From Ganoderma boninense (taxonomy: Eukaryota; Basidiomycota; Agaricomycetes; Polyporales; Polyporaceae): a DNA stretch of 64,000 nt. A program made the translations under genes and the position numbers. The notes under the pieces are model-generated. The model searched no databases and was not told the origin of the DNA. It saw only the letters and a program-made list of their open reading frames with translations. This document shows, piece after piece, positions 50,952 to 62,613 of the stretch. Location of the stretch: NCBI GenBank assembly GCA_002900995.3, contig CM035310.1, positions 1,523,898-1,587,897 of the forward strand, in the 5' to 3' direction. How positions within the stretch are numbered: the first letter of the stretch is position 1; each line of letters begins with the position of its first letter.

Positions 50952-51865
50952 GGAGGCGGGGGCGGGTGGTTACCTATATGGATACCGCTGAGGACACCAA
51001 GCATCTGCACGAGTCCAGCGAGCTCTTGGAGGGCTTGCATGCGTCCTTCGCCGGCACGCGAAGCGGAGGTGACGGCGAAGAGGAAGATCTGGTGGAGTTG
51101 CAGCTGGATGGATGAGATGACTGCTGGGTTGATGGGTTGACTTGGGGCTTGAGCGGGGGTGGATGGGTTCATAAGGGTATGGGTGACAACGCGGATGGCT
51201 TCGCCTATTTGGTGGAGTAGGTCGGGATGATCAATAGGGACGGGAATGGCGAGGCGCTTTTGTGGGTACTCTGGAAAGCGGCCACCGTCGTCCATCTCGT
51301 CGCGTTTGCGCTTGCCCTTGTCTAGTTGCACTGCGGGAGCATTCGAATGTCGTAATGACCCGAAGAGTGCGTCGGACTTGGCGAGGGATAGGACAACTTC
51401 TGTGAGAGCACGAGCAAGTGACTTGGGGATGGTAGATGAAGATATGCACCGGTTGAACACTTCCATCACATTGCCTCCTTCGCTCCCGGGGAGATGAGAA
51501 GCAGCCATGGTGGAGCTAAGGATAGGACATCTGGATGCGATGGTGAGGATACCTTTCATGGTGAGCAATGCGGCATCTTGTTTCTTCCTGAAGGAGACTT
51601 GGGGGTGCTCTTGAGGAGATGCTGCAGGCTCAGGTGGAGGGGCAGACGCGGTGCTCGTTACTGCAGCCGCTGCTTCAGCTTGAGCCTTGGCGATGTCCGC
51701 TAGAAGTTGGTCCCCAAGCCTGCGCGCCATAGCCTCGGCCTCTGCATCTAAATCTTCGGCTTCATCATAGTCCTCCCCCTCAGCATCGTCGTAGCCCTCC
51801 TCGTCGTAGTCGTCTTCTTCATTTGTTGGAAAATCGAAGTCCGGAAGAGTGATAGAGGAAGCCAT
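50867..51865 (-). CDS. Acidic 332-residue protein of unknown function
   Basis: The open frame starts at ATG 51865 ('MASSITLPDFDFPTNEEDDY') with a strongly acidic segment (residues about 15-45), then helical, Ala-rich sequence ('ARRLGDQLLADIAKAQAEAA'), a basic patch 'DKGKRKRDEMDDGG' that could be a nuclear signal, and helical blocks 'PDLLHQIGEAIRVVTHTLMN' and 'EGRMQALQELAGLVQMLGVL'. I recognise no domain. The last 28 codons are proline-rich and overlap the start of the zinc-finger ORF. A GTAACC donor right after 'SGIHI' (near 50970) suggests that this protein may be the N-terminal part of a spliced zinc-finger protein. It shares a 218-base divergent promoter with FIG4. Confidence 0.55.
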   Translation of the reverse strand: MASSITLPDFDFPTNEEDDYDEEGYDDAEGEDYDEAEDLDAEAEAMARRLGDQLLADIAKAQAEAAAAVTSTASAPPPEPAASPQEHPQVSFRKKQDAALLTMKGILTIASRCPILSSTMAASHLPGSEGGNVMEVFNRCISSSTIPKSLARALTEVVLSLAKSDALFGSLRHSNAPAVQLDKGKRKRDEMDDGGRFPEYPQKRLAIPVPIDHPDLLHQIGEAIRVVTHTLMNPSTPAQAPSQPINPAVISSIQLQLHQIFLFAVTSASRAGEGRMQALQELAGLVQMLGVLSGIHIGNHPPPPPWHGPPESAPPPLPHHPTSVPLSTLAWS

Positions 51866-52083
51866 GCAGATGAGAAAGTGGGAGACTGGGAAAATGAAAA
51901 ATGTACCTAATTGAGCGGTTGCTTGCGCGTGTTAGGATCCCAAGCTATTGGCCCCATCAATATGCCTTTATTTGGTACTTCAAGCGCCGAGGGATCGGCC
52001 CTTCGTCATAGGACGGCGCGTGGCTTGTCCCCCACCCGTCGCGCGGGCTGTGGTCGTGGTGGACCTGCTCACTTCCCCCAGCC
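51866..52083. promoter_or_regulatory. Compact divergent promoter between FIG4 and the acidic-protein gene
   Basis: Only 218 bases separate the two start codons, which point away from each other, so both promoters must lie here. I see no clear TATA box. Confidence 0.4.
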
Positions 52084-55000
52084 ATGGCTGCTCAGCCGGT
52101 CTTCTCATATCTGCAGCCACTCATTCCTTCCGCTCTAGACTCCAGTGGCACTGTCACTCCCGTCTCTCAGGCCTCGATCCCGCTCCCTTCTGCTACGCCC
52201 TCGATACCCGATGCTGCTTCGCTCAGGTCCAAAGATACCCAAAGTGTTTCCACCACCATTGCTGCTGCCCCGAGCTCCTACTCCAAGGGTCCTCGTCTAC
52301 GTCCCGACGATCTGTCACTTGCTTTCAACAAGTTCATTCTGTACGAGAACCGTTTGCGCTTCTACATCGTTGCCTCCAATACATCCGACTCTCGCCATCG
52401 CATCATCAAGATAGACAGGACGTCGCAAGATGAGCTCACTGCCGTCGAAGACGAAGCAATCTATAGCGGTAAGCAAATGAGCGCGATGCTCAAGATGCTG
52501 GAGGACGGGAATAAGCAATGTGGTGGCTTGGGAAAGGCGCGAGTGTTCTTCGGTATCGCAGGTGCGCTCCACCGCTCTCATGCATCGTATAGTGTGTGAG
52601 ACATCTCGTAGGATTCATCAAGTTCACCGCGGGATGGTACATGATCCTCATCTCCAAGCGATCCGTCGTTGCCCTTTTTGGCGGCCACTACGTCTACCAC
52701 TGCGAGAACACGGACATGATCCCTGTCGCATTCAGCCACAAGGTAGACAAAACCTCAGAAGAGCAACGCTTGATGAATGTTTTCAAGCAGGTCGACATGT
52801 CCAAGAACTTCTACTTCAGGTCATTCAGCCTCCTCCCATTTCCGCTCCACTGTACTCTCCGAGCTAATACGCTATCACTTCACCTGACAGCTACACGTAT
52901 GACCTCACTTCCACCCTCCAACACAACCTCACTCGCGATGGGCTAAGTCCTTCGCGTCGATGGGCGCTGAATGACCGATATGCTTGGAACCACCACCTGC
53001 TCACGGCTGCGTTCGAGCAAGGTAGTTCTCCGTCTTCGAAGTCACATTGGCTCGTTCCTTTGGTCCATGGCCACGTAGACCAAGCGAGTGAGTGAGGATA
53101 CTGGTGCTTTTACGTGACATTAACGTTAGGTATTAGAATTGACGGTATTGGGACGTGTCGTCTTTATCACCCTTCTTGCCCGGAGATCCCGACACCATGC
53201 TGGTGCGCGATATCTGAAGCGCGGCGTAAATGATGAGGTAACAGCTGTTATTACCCATTACTTTTCGTCTCGGATCCTGACCCTTCTCTTCTCCAGGGGA
53301 ACGTCGCAAACGAGGTGGAGACAGAACAGATTGTCTCAGAAACGCTTACGACGCCGTTTTATGCCCCTGCACCCAAAGATACGCCGGACGGACGGCAGGG
53401 AAGGCGCCCCAGCCCAAATTTCACCAGCTATGTCCAGGTATGCGTGCTTTCTGTCTACACGTTCCATTGTCATTGAAACCTGTGGCCCAGTATCGTGGCA
53501 GTATACCTCTGTTCTGGACCCAGGAGGTCACAGGTGTCGCACCCCAAACCTCCCATTGAGAGTATGTTACGCTTCAACCCGTGCTTCATTGTCCTTTGGT
53601 AACGAGCGTTAAACCGACAGTCCCGGTTATGGACCCGTTCTACACGTCAGCCGCTCGTCACTTCGACGACCTCTTCAGACGCTACGGGACGCCCGTCACG
53701 ATCCTAAACTTGATCAAGAGTCGAGAACCACAGCCACGCGAGTCGAAGCTACTGGAGGAGTACACGCAATGTGTACTCTATTTAAACCAGTTCCTGCCCC
53801 CTGAGAAGCGGATGGTGCACCGTGCCTGGGACATGGCGCGCGCATACAAGGAGTGAGTGCTGTCAGTTTGACATACCGAGTCCGGGTACTGACACTCATG
53901 TTGCATTCAGGAAGAAGCAGGATGTCATCAGCTATCTTGAAGACATCGCCGAAGAGTCCATTCAAATGACCGGTTTCTTCCACACAGGGCCGGAGCCGTT
54001 CTCGCACTTCCTTCAGAACGAGAGCGAGTAAGTGGAACGTTCCGTGTGAGGCTGACGCGCGGCTGACCCACGATGCAGGGGCGAGGACTACCCATGGCGC
54101 ACGACCATGGCGGTGCAGAACGGTGTATGTCGGACGAACTGCGTGGACTGTCTCGACCGGACGAACGCTGCACAGTTCGTGTTTGGGAAGCGGGCGCTGG
54201 GACACCAGCTGTATGCGCTCGGCGTCGTCGATACCCCTAACTTGGCGTTCGACTCTGATGCGGTGAACATGCTCACTGAGATGTACCACGACCATGGCGA
54301 TAGTGCGTCCGCCCTTCGCAATCTCACCGCATGCTTCACTCAGCGCTTCATTCAGGCTTGGCTTTGCAGTACACAGGAAGTGCACTTGTGAATCGGGTCG
54401 AGACGTATCGTCGTATGCCTCACTGGAACAGCCATTCCCGGGATATCATCGAGAACCTGCGCCGGTTCTATGCGAACTCGCTTCTAGGTAAGCTTTAGAC
54501 TCAACGCATGCTAGGCCTACTATTTATGTTCCTATATGCGTGTAGACAACGACAAACAGGCTGCTATCAACCTCTTCCTCGGCGTGCCTGCCGAGAAAAC
54601 CACAAACCGGGCGCCTCCACAAAGGGGTAATTACCAGAAGTGGTACGCAGACGAGCATCTCGAAGTCGCATATCCGCTGGACGCATGCGAGAGGGCTGTC
54701 GCGCAGTTCGTTAACACTCGTGCGGACTACTGGATAGAATACTATCGGCCACTCCTGTTCACGTCGCTGGGGAAGCACTTTGCGTTCTCGATGAACAGCA
54801 CACTCAAGCTGCCTGGGTGGGTACTGACATCATGTAGTATGGGGATGTGACTGATTACCGTTGGTGAGCCAGAAAGACAGCTAGGGATATCTACCTGAGC
54901 CCTTTCCTTCCACACCATGTGCCAAATCACCAGCACCCCAAGTAAGTCACGGCCAAACTTATGGTAGATTTTTGGCTCACCTGGTGGCTAGGTTGATGGA

Positions 55001-55500
55001 CGGCGTCCGGCGGTGGATGGGCCAGAATCCGGCCGGAGGCCAACGCAAATCGCGAGTCGACCGCGCACAAGACCCCAAGTCGAAACCCAAGAAGCCGCAC
55101 GACGTCGCAGAAGACGCCCAAGAGACGCTTACGGAGCTCGTCACGCGATTGCTAGACCCCATAGTAAAGGAGGAGGCAGAGTACCAGGAGTACGCGTACC
55201 TTCGGTTTCCCTGAACTTCTGGCTGTCTCTCACGCGGTGGTGATCTCGCAGGTATATCGAGCAAGGCCAAGATCTTCTGGTCACGTCATCCGAGGCAGTG
55301 GACTACCGCAAGTCTATCTACTATAAGTATCGGAACGCGATCAAGCTCGCGCAAGGCTCAGCGGAGCCCATGGAGCTGAACGACAAGGACGAGAAGATCA
55401 TGTCCGCATACATGGACCGGGGGAGCGTGCAGGACTCGGATACGGGGTACACCTCGGCGAATTATGAGAAGATTATCCAGGAGCTTACCCTGGTGGATTG
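52084..55500 (+). CDS. FIG4: Phosphoinositide 5-phosphatase FIG4 (SAC domain)
   Basis: FIG4 removes the 5-phosphate of PI(3,5)P2 on vacuole/endosome membranes and forms a complex with Vac14 and the Fab1 kinase. About 900 residues over some 14 exons. The N-terminus is low-complexity; the SAC domain follows with '[20 protein letters not shown]', '[20 protein letters not shown]', '[20 protein letters not shown]', '[20 protein letters not shown]', '[13 protein letters not shown]' and '[20 protein letters not shown]'. The catalytic CX5R(T) signature is intact as '[19 protein letters not shown]'. '[20 protein letters not shown]' and '[20 protein letters not shown]' are typical of FIG4 rather than SAC1. 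The C-terminus lacks a membrane anchor, as in FIG4, and ends 'IIQELTLVD' at TGA 55498-55500. The frame is intact across all junctions I checked. Confidence 0.92.
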
Positions 55501-55801
55501 ACATCATGCGATGGCGCGTGTTACTGTATCTCTAGGTCGTGTATCATATTCATTCACGAATCTCATGCTGCTATTAGGATGGATACGTATGGAGCTTTGG
55601 CGACTGGACTTTGTCGTCAACTTCGAGTGGTTAAGATCCCTTTCAAGGTGCGACGAAATTCAACAGGTAAAGTCGTGAGTATATATAACTTACATGATGT
55701 GGATACATAAGTAGGTTCGTCCTTGAAATACAGCAAATGTTAGACCCTCTGAACAAGACACGCATTACCGCCTCGATCAGAGGCTCTGCATAGTCAAGGG
55801 C
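55501..55801. other. Intergenic region between converging genes
   Basis: 3' ends of FIG4 (+) and the DUF6534 gene (-). Nothing distinct seen. Confidence 0.35.
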
Positions 55802-58152
55802 TCAGCAGATATCGACAACGTCCCGCGTTCCCGTGCCCGCCTCCACCTTGCTCTTTGCCGCAGACTCCGTACTAAATCCCCGCGAGGTGTACGAGTCGGT
55901 TCCTGGATTGTTGTAAGCTGAGGGTGTCAGTCAAGCGTGCGGTACATCGCAGTTGCTTACCGTTACTGTGCAAGTTGCCCCGTAATTCGATCGCAACAGG
56001 GATGGTGGCCTGTGTAGTGTTGCCGCTGCGCTCCGGTCGTCGGAACTCGATGCTAGCGCCGAACACGTCTGTTCCGGCGATTGTACGTACAGCACGGTCG
56101 CGGAGTGACCGTCTGCTATTCAGTCTGGATGCAGGAAAAAGCCACGTGAGCCTCATGACGGCGAATGATGGACGGCAATGCGAACTCACGCGGCAAGCAA
56201 CGTGTTCGCATATACTGAGAATCGAGCGGTGATTGCGTTAGTGCTAGCAAGTAGTAACTGGGCATCAGACATACGCTTGGTCACTAGCACGGATATCGCG
56301 GTGTATATTCCATCTTCTGATGGAGCTATCGTCACCTGCGGGAGGTAATACATTGGCTCATAATGTCTAGGTGAGCATGGGGAATGCACGCACTACGAGG
56401 AACAGTGAGAGCATTGACAGACTTCCATGGCGAGAGAGTTAGCAGCAGATCTATTGCGTGATACCGCAAGAACTAACCTCGTAATTAATCCTAGACATGG
56501 TCATGAAAATCAGCGCCGTGACAGCACTGAAGACTCTGGGGACCTGGACGGACCTGTCGTGATAGTATACAAAACCAGCACGTCCATCAACGAGTCCGTG
56601 CTACAGTAGAAGATGTGGTCAGAGAGCAACTTCGGTCACACAATTGGCCCAAGTAACAATAACTCACCTTTTGATACCACTCCGATTCCGACGCAAGGCA
56701 ATGATGAGGACAGTGGTTATGATAGTGTCCGCGCAGACCGCCAGGCCCGACGCGCATGCTATCAACCACTACGTGACGGCGACTATTTAAATCGTATTCA
56801 GAGGATGCAAATGGCAATGGTCTCACCGTGTTGGCTACAAACTGCCCTGAAAACCCGCTGTCGGTGTCGATGTACCTTCGAAGGGTTTAGATGAGGCATG
56901 TAACCAGGGACAATATATGCGAGCGAGAAGCCTACTCGACTACTGTGGTTGCTAGTTTCCGAGTGGTCAGTTACTACGGTTGTTAAAGGGCAGAGAAATT
57001 GGACCCAGGATCGGGACCCAGCCCACCTATGGAAAATCCTGTGAGACGCGGAAGGGGAAGTTAGTCTATACAAAGATGGGGATCCTATGGGAATATTACC
57101 GAGTTCTCCAAGTAGACATAATACCTTGAGATGACCCTCGCATCAGTACAAATTTCGCCATCATGCCACAGTGCAGCACATAAATGCTCACCGCAACCAA
57201 CACAAGGATCCGATACCAGCCTTTGGCAACTAGACATACACTGTGCGTCAATAAATACGGTTATAGGACCCATCTTCTGACGATTTACAGATATACGCTC
57301 GACGGGCGAAGAAACTATCGCAGCTCATTAGTAAAATGATTGTTAACCGCCCCGGGGGCGCTACTAAATGTGGAAGCTTACGCTTGTGACGTGCTGATGA
57401 TCACACCCTGATGTAGTAGTAATGGGTAAGGCGATGTACTTAAGAGTAGATTAAAGAGATTCTGCGACGCACAGATGTAACTGGAAGCCACTGAAAGGGT
57501 TTACGTTAGGATCATCATCATCTCCCGCCTGTTGGGTGGAAAACACACCTCCATCGGACTTGAGTGGAGCGATGTGAATAGCCGTGGATGCACCTTGATC
57601 AGAGGGGTAAGTGGGAATATTGTTTCTGACACTTACTGTGTGGCCACTCCAAGCTTCTCAGGTTGAAAGAACGAGGAGACAAGGAAATAATAGCTTATGG
57701 TTGTAAGGATCTGAGAGACCAAAGGATCAATGCAGTTTACTCACCACGTGTGGCAACTTAATGCTACATGGGCCGTTTCTAGCATTCTGGAGGCAACAAG
57801 ATTAGAAGGGCTTGGGAGTAGCGAGCGGGACGTAGGACTTACACAGTCAAGAGCACCTGAGCACAGCACAAGATGGGTCGCTTAATATGCCATGACATCC
57901 CTGGGTTAATTTGATTCGTACCGCAACTTTGAGGATCATCGTATCTGAGGGATACATTCTGCTGTACCTGTAGAATTGGTGGAGAGTAATCCCATAAAGG
58001 CTATGTGATGACAGTTAGAAATGGTGCTGAAAAGCACAGTCCGTAACCACGTACACAAGTCCGAGAAATGTCCCGATGAGCACAGATCCGAACAGCTTGT
58101 CCATAGGGATCTCCGGAATCGAGGATGGAAGAGTCGTAGAGGATGGGTCCAT
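55802..58152 (-). CDS. DUF6534-type multi-pass membrane protein with a possible frameshift
   Basis: A many-exon minus-strand gene of the mushroom-expanded DUF6534 family of seven-helix-like membrane proteins; function unknown. Exons pieced together: 'MDPSSTTLPSSIPEIPMDKL' and 'FGSVLIGTFLGL' (58152-58057), 'LYGITLHQFYRYSRMYPSDT' (about 57995-57930), 'VLLTVMLETAHVALSCHTW', 'CYYFLVSSFFQPEKLGVATQ', 'LTIILLMSCDSFFARRAYIF' (about 57310-57370), 'AKGWYRILVLVAVSIYVLHC', 'WLIACASGLAVCADTIITTV', 'LIIALRRNRSGIK', 'TDSLMDVLVLYTITTG', then 'VFSAVTALIFMTM', 'TKLYANTLLAALNSRRSLRD' and a polar tail ending 'TGTRDVVDIC' at 55802. Between 'YTITTG' and 'VFSAVTAL' (56534-56552) the frame changes and no reasonable intron explains it. 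This is a lesion or sequence error. One junction near 57000 is unresolved. Confidence 0.68.
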
Positions 58153-61077
58153 TGCGACCAGTTCGTTCGGAGGGATACGAAATCTCGGCGCACTGTTCGA
58201 ACCCCCGCGCTTGGATTATATATAGCATTGTATCACGACGCTTAGAGCGTGGGCTCCTGGAACGAGGAACCTTCTGCATCTGACAACCGTCGGAGATTGC
58301 AGGGATAGCCATGAACCCAATGCATCCGAGTTCCGCGTTCTCGTCTTCCGTACGCAGATCGGCCACGTGTGCCCGGTTGCCGACTTTCGGCACAGTTTGA
58401 GGACCTGGTGGTGCTGGCCTCTGCAGTGTGCGGTCGAGACGTGCCAGAAGGCAGCGGGTTGATAGTATGTATCACGGAAAGATTGGTGAGAGTTCGAGTT
58501 GTGCAGGACGTCGATGCACCGAACGCTGACCAGGAACCTGTTTCGTCCTGGGTTTCAATCAAGTTTGAGTCCTCCGCTGGCGTCCTCGAGGAGTGTCCTG
58601 TTGGAATTGCATAGAAACTAGAGAGTAATATCAGAAAGACTCTGATTGAGGGACTCATGAACAGCCTCCTGCGTTAACGGGCCGGAGTGTCTGCCCCTGG
58701 CTTAACGCGCTGCCACTGCCCAGATATGATAGATCCCAGGCTAAAGAAGCAGACGCACCTTGTAGTATCCTCTACCCACGTCCAGGCTTCGCTCCCTGAC
58801 GCTGTTCGTCAGTCTGATCGCAATGTTATGGTAGTGCTAGGAATAAGTCGAACCGATGGTCTTCTGCTAATTCATACGCTCACACCCCTCTTTGAGTATC
58901 AACATGCGCTGTTCCAGATTTAGAGCCACTCACTCAGATAGCCGACTGAAATCAATAGCATGAGGTGACGAACTTTGAGAATCGGACATCGACTGCTGCC
59001 TAGGCATGTTCCACTCACGCCTCGCCCTCCTCAGCGCCGAGTTATATCAGGTACCTGTCCGAATGAAAACCGTAGACAGACTTCTCCATGGCGCTCTTCG
59101 TAGCGGCGGTGAACAAGGCCCGACTGGGACCGGAACTTTGTCCGCGTAGATGGAACGATTTCTTGCTCAAGCAATGGATCGCTTACAGGTGTCTTCTTTC
59201 TCCTCCTGCCTACGTCTAGATTGATTCGTTAAACATCATTCCATAAAAACGCAATGAGTACGCGGCTTGCTCACCTCGTAGAAACAAAGTCTCCTCCGGA
59301 CCCTGACAACATTGTGGCGGCATTCACACAGTCCTATGAGGCAAAGAAGTTCAGTCCGACAGGAAGAAGCAGAGGCACGTTGATGGTATCAGGAAGAGAG
59401 CGGCCGGAACTGCTGGTACGTCGCCGGAAGAAGCTCCATGAAGCCCGAAGCCGTTCATACATCAGTCCTATGACCAGGACGAGAACCTTTCACCTGATGG
59501 GTTAGAGCGCGTTGCAGTCCAATTTGGACGAGCCAGCATGTTTCACTCATACATATCTCCTCGAATCTGCATGCGTAGAGAAGCAGACCGTGTCATTGTC
59601 CTTCGGGATGCCGTACATACCTCCGTCCGAGCCCACTCACGATTCTAATTGAAACGACTCGCGGGGGAGCAGAGGCGATGGTGAACGCAGCGAAGGAAGC
59701 TGCAAGGAAATGTACGAAAGAACATGGGACATGGATCACTCTAGGTGCATATCAGTGTCAGTGACTGAAGCTTTGGCTCGCCGGATGCTTTCAGGGTTCG
59801 TGACAAGTTGGAACCATGTTTTTGAGGAGCCTTGTTGAGTCTAGTGCGAACGTCTACACAAATAGGCCGTAATATTAATGCTAACCCATCAGCGAATCGC
59901 GTCTGCGAGAAAACTCACAAAGCTTCTTACCAAGATGATGGATAGTCCTTCCTATTCCGCTCTGGACGACGTCCTTCCCACCTAGTCGCTGCTAGCAGAG
60001 TCGTTCGAGATGATTTGAGACCCAGGATTGTGCGGTCGAAGCTATGCCAATAGATCGACTGTCATCTATATCAGGCTGAGGCATGTGGTCAGCCACGGAC
60101 ACTGTTTGGGTCGAAGCTAGCATCCGTGCACAGAAAATGCCACGCAAGTCGTCGGACTCTCCGGCCCGGAGGTCCATCCGGTCCGTTGCCAGATTGGCGT
60201 CTAAGATCTTGCGCGGTGAAGACGCTGGCAGGGACGAGGGTTGCTCGTCGTCTTCCCCCACCTCACTTCTCTCACGTCCCAGGAATGTCCACCCATCTAT
60301 TTTCCATCCCTCTTTGCACCGTTCTGTATATCTTGGCCTCTTTTAGTGCCCTCAGTACAAGACCGGCGCCAGCATGTGTCGCGGACATGTTATGTACAAC
60401 CCTTCGTTCGCCAGTGGCAGCCTCATGATCATGCACTTCTACTGGGTTGAGGTAAGTGAGCCTGCGCGTACACCCAATGCAGCGGCTAACATCGTGTGCT
60501 TTGGGTCTAGTTGGCTTGCCTCCTCTGTGCATTACGAGCACCTATCGCCAGCCTCAGCCTGCTGCGTCACCGGCTGTTCACAAGTCCGACAAGATGCTTA
60601 TAACTCAAGGCTGACGTTGGAGAGCATTCTTCCTCGCAATATCTTCTTGAAAGGCCGCTGATTTAGCGTGGTAACCCACTCCCTCCATGCTTCATCGGAG
60701 GTACGGTCGTATGTGATCTTCATAGCCCTTGGTGGAGGCGCAGTAGACACTGCCTAATAGTGTTTCGCTAACCCACCAGATCCACTGTTGAAAATTGTCC
60801 TGCAGCTCAACCTTGGCCGGCGCCCTTGCATTCGAAACCCATCGTAGAACCCTGAGCTTGGTGAATTTCGCAATAGGTGATCTGGCATAAGCCCCGGTGC
60901 ACTATGGGGGTGGGGCCATCACCCTGTTAGTACAGCTGCGTTGAGCAGTCGTGAGACACCACCATGCATCAGAGCATAAGAGGAGAAAGAGGTCCAAGCA
61001 AACCCATCACCGTGTCCGCAATATCCTCTTATCATTCACGTAGTCCTCGCTCACCCTCCAATTACTTCCTAAGGACG
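58153..61077. other. 2.9-kb region without a recognised gene
   Basis: It begins with the promoter of the DUF6534 gene (-). A minus-strand frame at 58658-58242 has a hydrophobic start ('MSPSIRVFLILLSSFYAIPT') that could be a signal peptide, but the rest is low-complexity and unsupported. The plus frames at 60083-60661 are also unsupported. No repeats or transposon domains are seen. Confidence 0.35.
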
Positions 61078-61599
61078 ATGGGCGTCTTTGATTTTGTCGC
61101 CACTGCTGTCGTACTCGTCGGCTACAGTGAGTCTCCATACTCGCCATCGAACCTTGGAATCGCTCTTGACTGACGAACAACTTACTCCGCACGCCGTCTT
61201 CTCACAGGCTCCGCTGCTCCCGTCGTGACTCCTACCCTAGACGAGGGCACCACAGTCCCTGTGACCACCGTCAGCAAACCCACCGCCCTCCCTGATTCCA
61301 AAAGCGGACACGACACCTAGCTCCCATCTTACGACGTCACGGACACTTTCACTGCCGCCTCGTTTCTCGCGGGTGCTCCTGCCATCACCCTCATCATCGA
61401 TGCCTCGCCCTATGACGAGGCGGTGAACTTGAGCTCTGGCTGGCCATTCCCTGGGGGCCCGGGTCCAGTCAGCCTCACTACCATGGCCTCGGCTCCTGCT
61501 GGGTGTGGTTGGCAACCAGGAGGCCCGATTTCGTCGGTCAGCGCGAGCCTGAGCAAGAGCTTCAGCCACACCTTCTTGCCGCCCACAACGCTGGTGTGA
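61078..61599 (+). pseudogene. Small secreted-protein gene interrupted by an in-frame TAG
   Basis: The ATG at 61078 opens a hydrophobic signal-like start ('MGVFDFVATAVVLVGYSSAA'). An intron (donor gtgagtc, acceptor ttctcacag) lies after the first 15 codons and inside the next. Exon 2 continues 'PVVTPTLDEGTTVPVTTVSK' and meets TAG at 61318-61320. Beyond it the same frame stays open for about 92 codons with similar Ser/Thr/Pro composition ('SYDVTDTFTAASFLAGAP', 'WPFPGGPGPVSLTTMASAP') to a TGA at 61597-61599. The first part alone would be a protein of about 53 residues, roughly 18 of them signal peptide. Either a nonsense mutation split an older gene, or readthrough gives a longer form. I recognise no family. 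The next gene (62614-63044) has the same plan: signal peptide, early intron and Ser/Thr/Pro body. Confidence 0.5.
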
Positions 61600-62613
61600 A
61601 ACCTGATGTACTCGACGACAAATTTATCACGAGACCATGCAATGGTAATGTGGAAAATAATGTGTAGCTGTGTGCCGTGTTGGTCCGAGGAAGTGTAGAG
61701 ACCTTCTGGCTGCGAGAAGCCAATTCGGCTAGAGTCATTTGCTTCCTCCCTGCTGTAAGTACTTTGTTGGAGTTGTACTCCAACTAGTCTGCAAAGCTTC
61801 TTCGACGACATCGTTAAATATTCTTGTTTCAACGCTCCACTGGACTCACTTTAGACGAGTTTACAAGGTCTATGAGATTTTCATTCAGCGTGACGTCCTG
61901 CCATGGACTCCGACTGCGATTGCATAACCTGTGAGTGTTCGTCTTTAATATTCTATATGTTCTAATTAACGTATCGTGAGGTCATCATGCGAATCAGAGC
62001 ATTCCGCACCCCAATCAAAGAACCCCGCAAGCCCCAAGCCTAACTTGCGTCCTTCTTTGCCTGAGAACACGGTCTATTTGTGGAGAATTCACCCTCGATT
62101 CGACTTCTCCGAAAAGATCGTTGGTTCGATGGAGCGAACCCCCGCTCCGAGTCTCCATCGGAGGTAGCGGCGGTTCGACGTGCTCCACGTTTCACTCGGG
62201 GCGGAAAGGGTTGGGGTGATGCACGCTTCGCCGGAAGGCTGTGCTTAACCACTCAGATCCACTTTTGGCAGTTGTCCGAGAGCTTCTAGCTCTGCCGCCA
62301 TTTCGCAAAAGCACTGCGCAGTAGAAGACGCGGAATGGAAGGCCGTGAAGATGTCGAAGACACCACAAGCATGAGCGAAGCCAAGACCCGGGCGAAGTCC
62401 GGTCTTGTCACCGCAAGTGGTGCCTAGTACTCCAAGGCCGAGTCCTCCAGAATTCCTGTACAGTTGACGAGGGCCGACCGATGCGCTGCAGAAGTGTATA
62501 AGAAGGGCAAGAATCCGAGAGGGGAAGTCGCAATCCCAGACTCGTACTTCAAGCCTTCCATCCCTGTTCACCCAAAGACATCCCTTCGCGCCACACGTTC
62601 CAACCTGTGCACA
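61600..62613. other. Intergenic region
   Basis: It contains a small hairpin-like sequence near 62130-62150 ('ggagcgaacccccgctcc') but no supported gene. A plus-strand frame at 62464-62799 overlaps the start of the next gene and is probably its leader. Confidence 0.3.

Noticed and set aside
58242..58658. Minus-strand ORF with a signal-peptide-like start
   Set aside because: The body is low-complexity, no splice or homology support is visible, and it sits in the DUF6534 upstream region.
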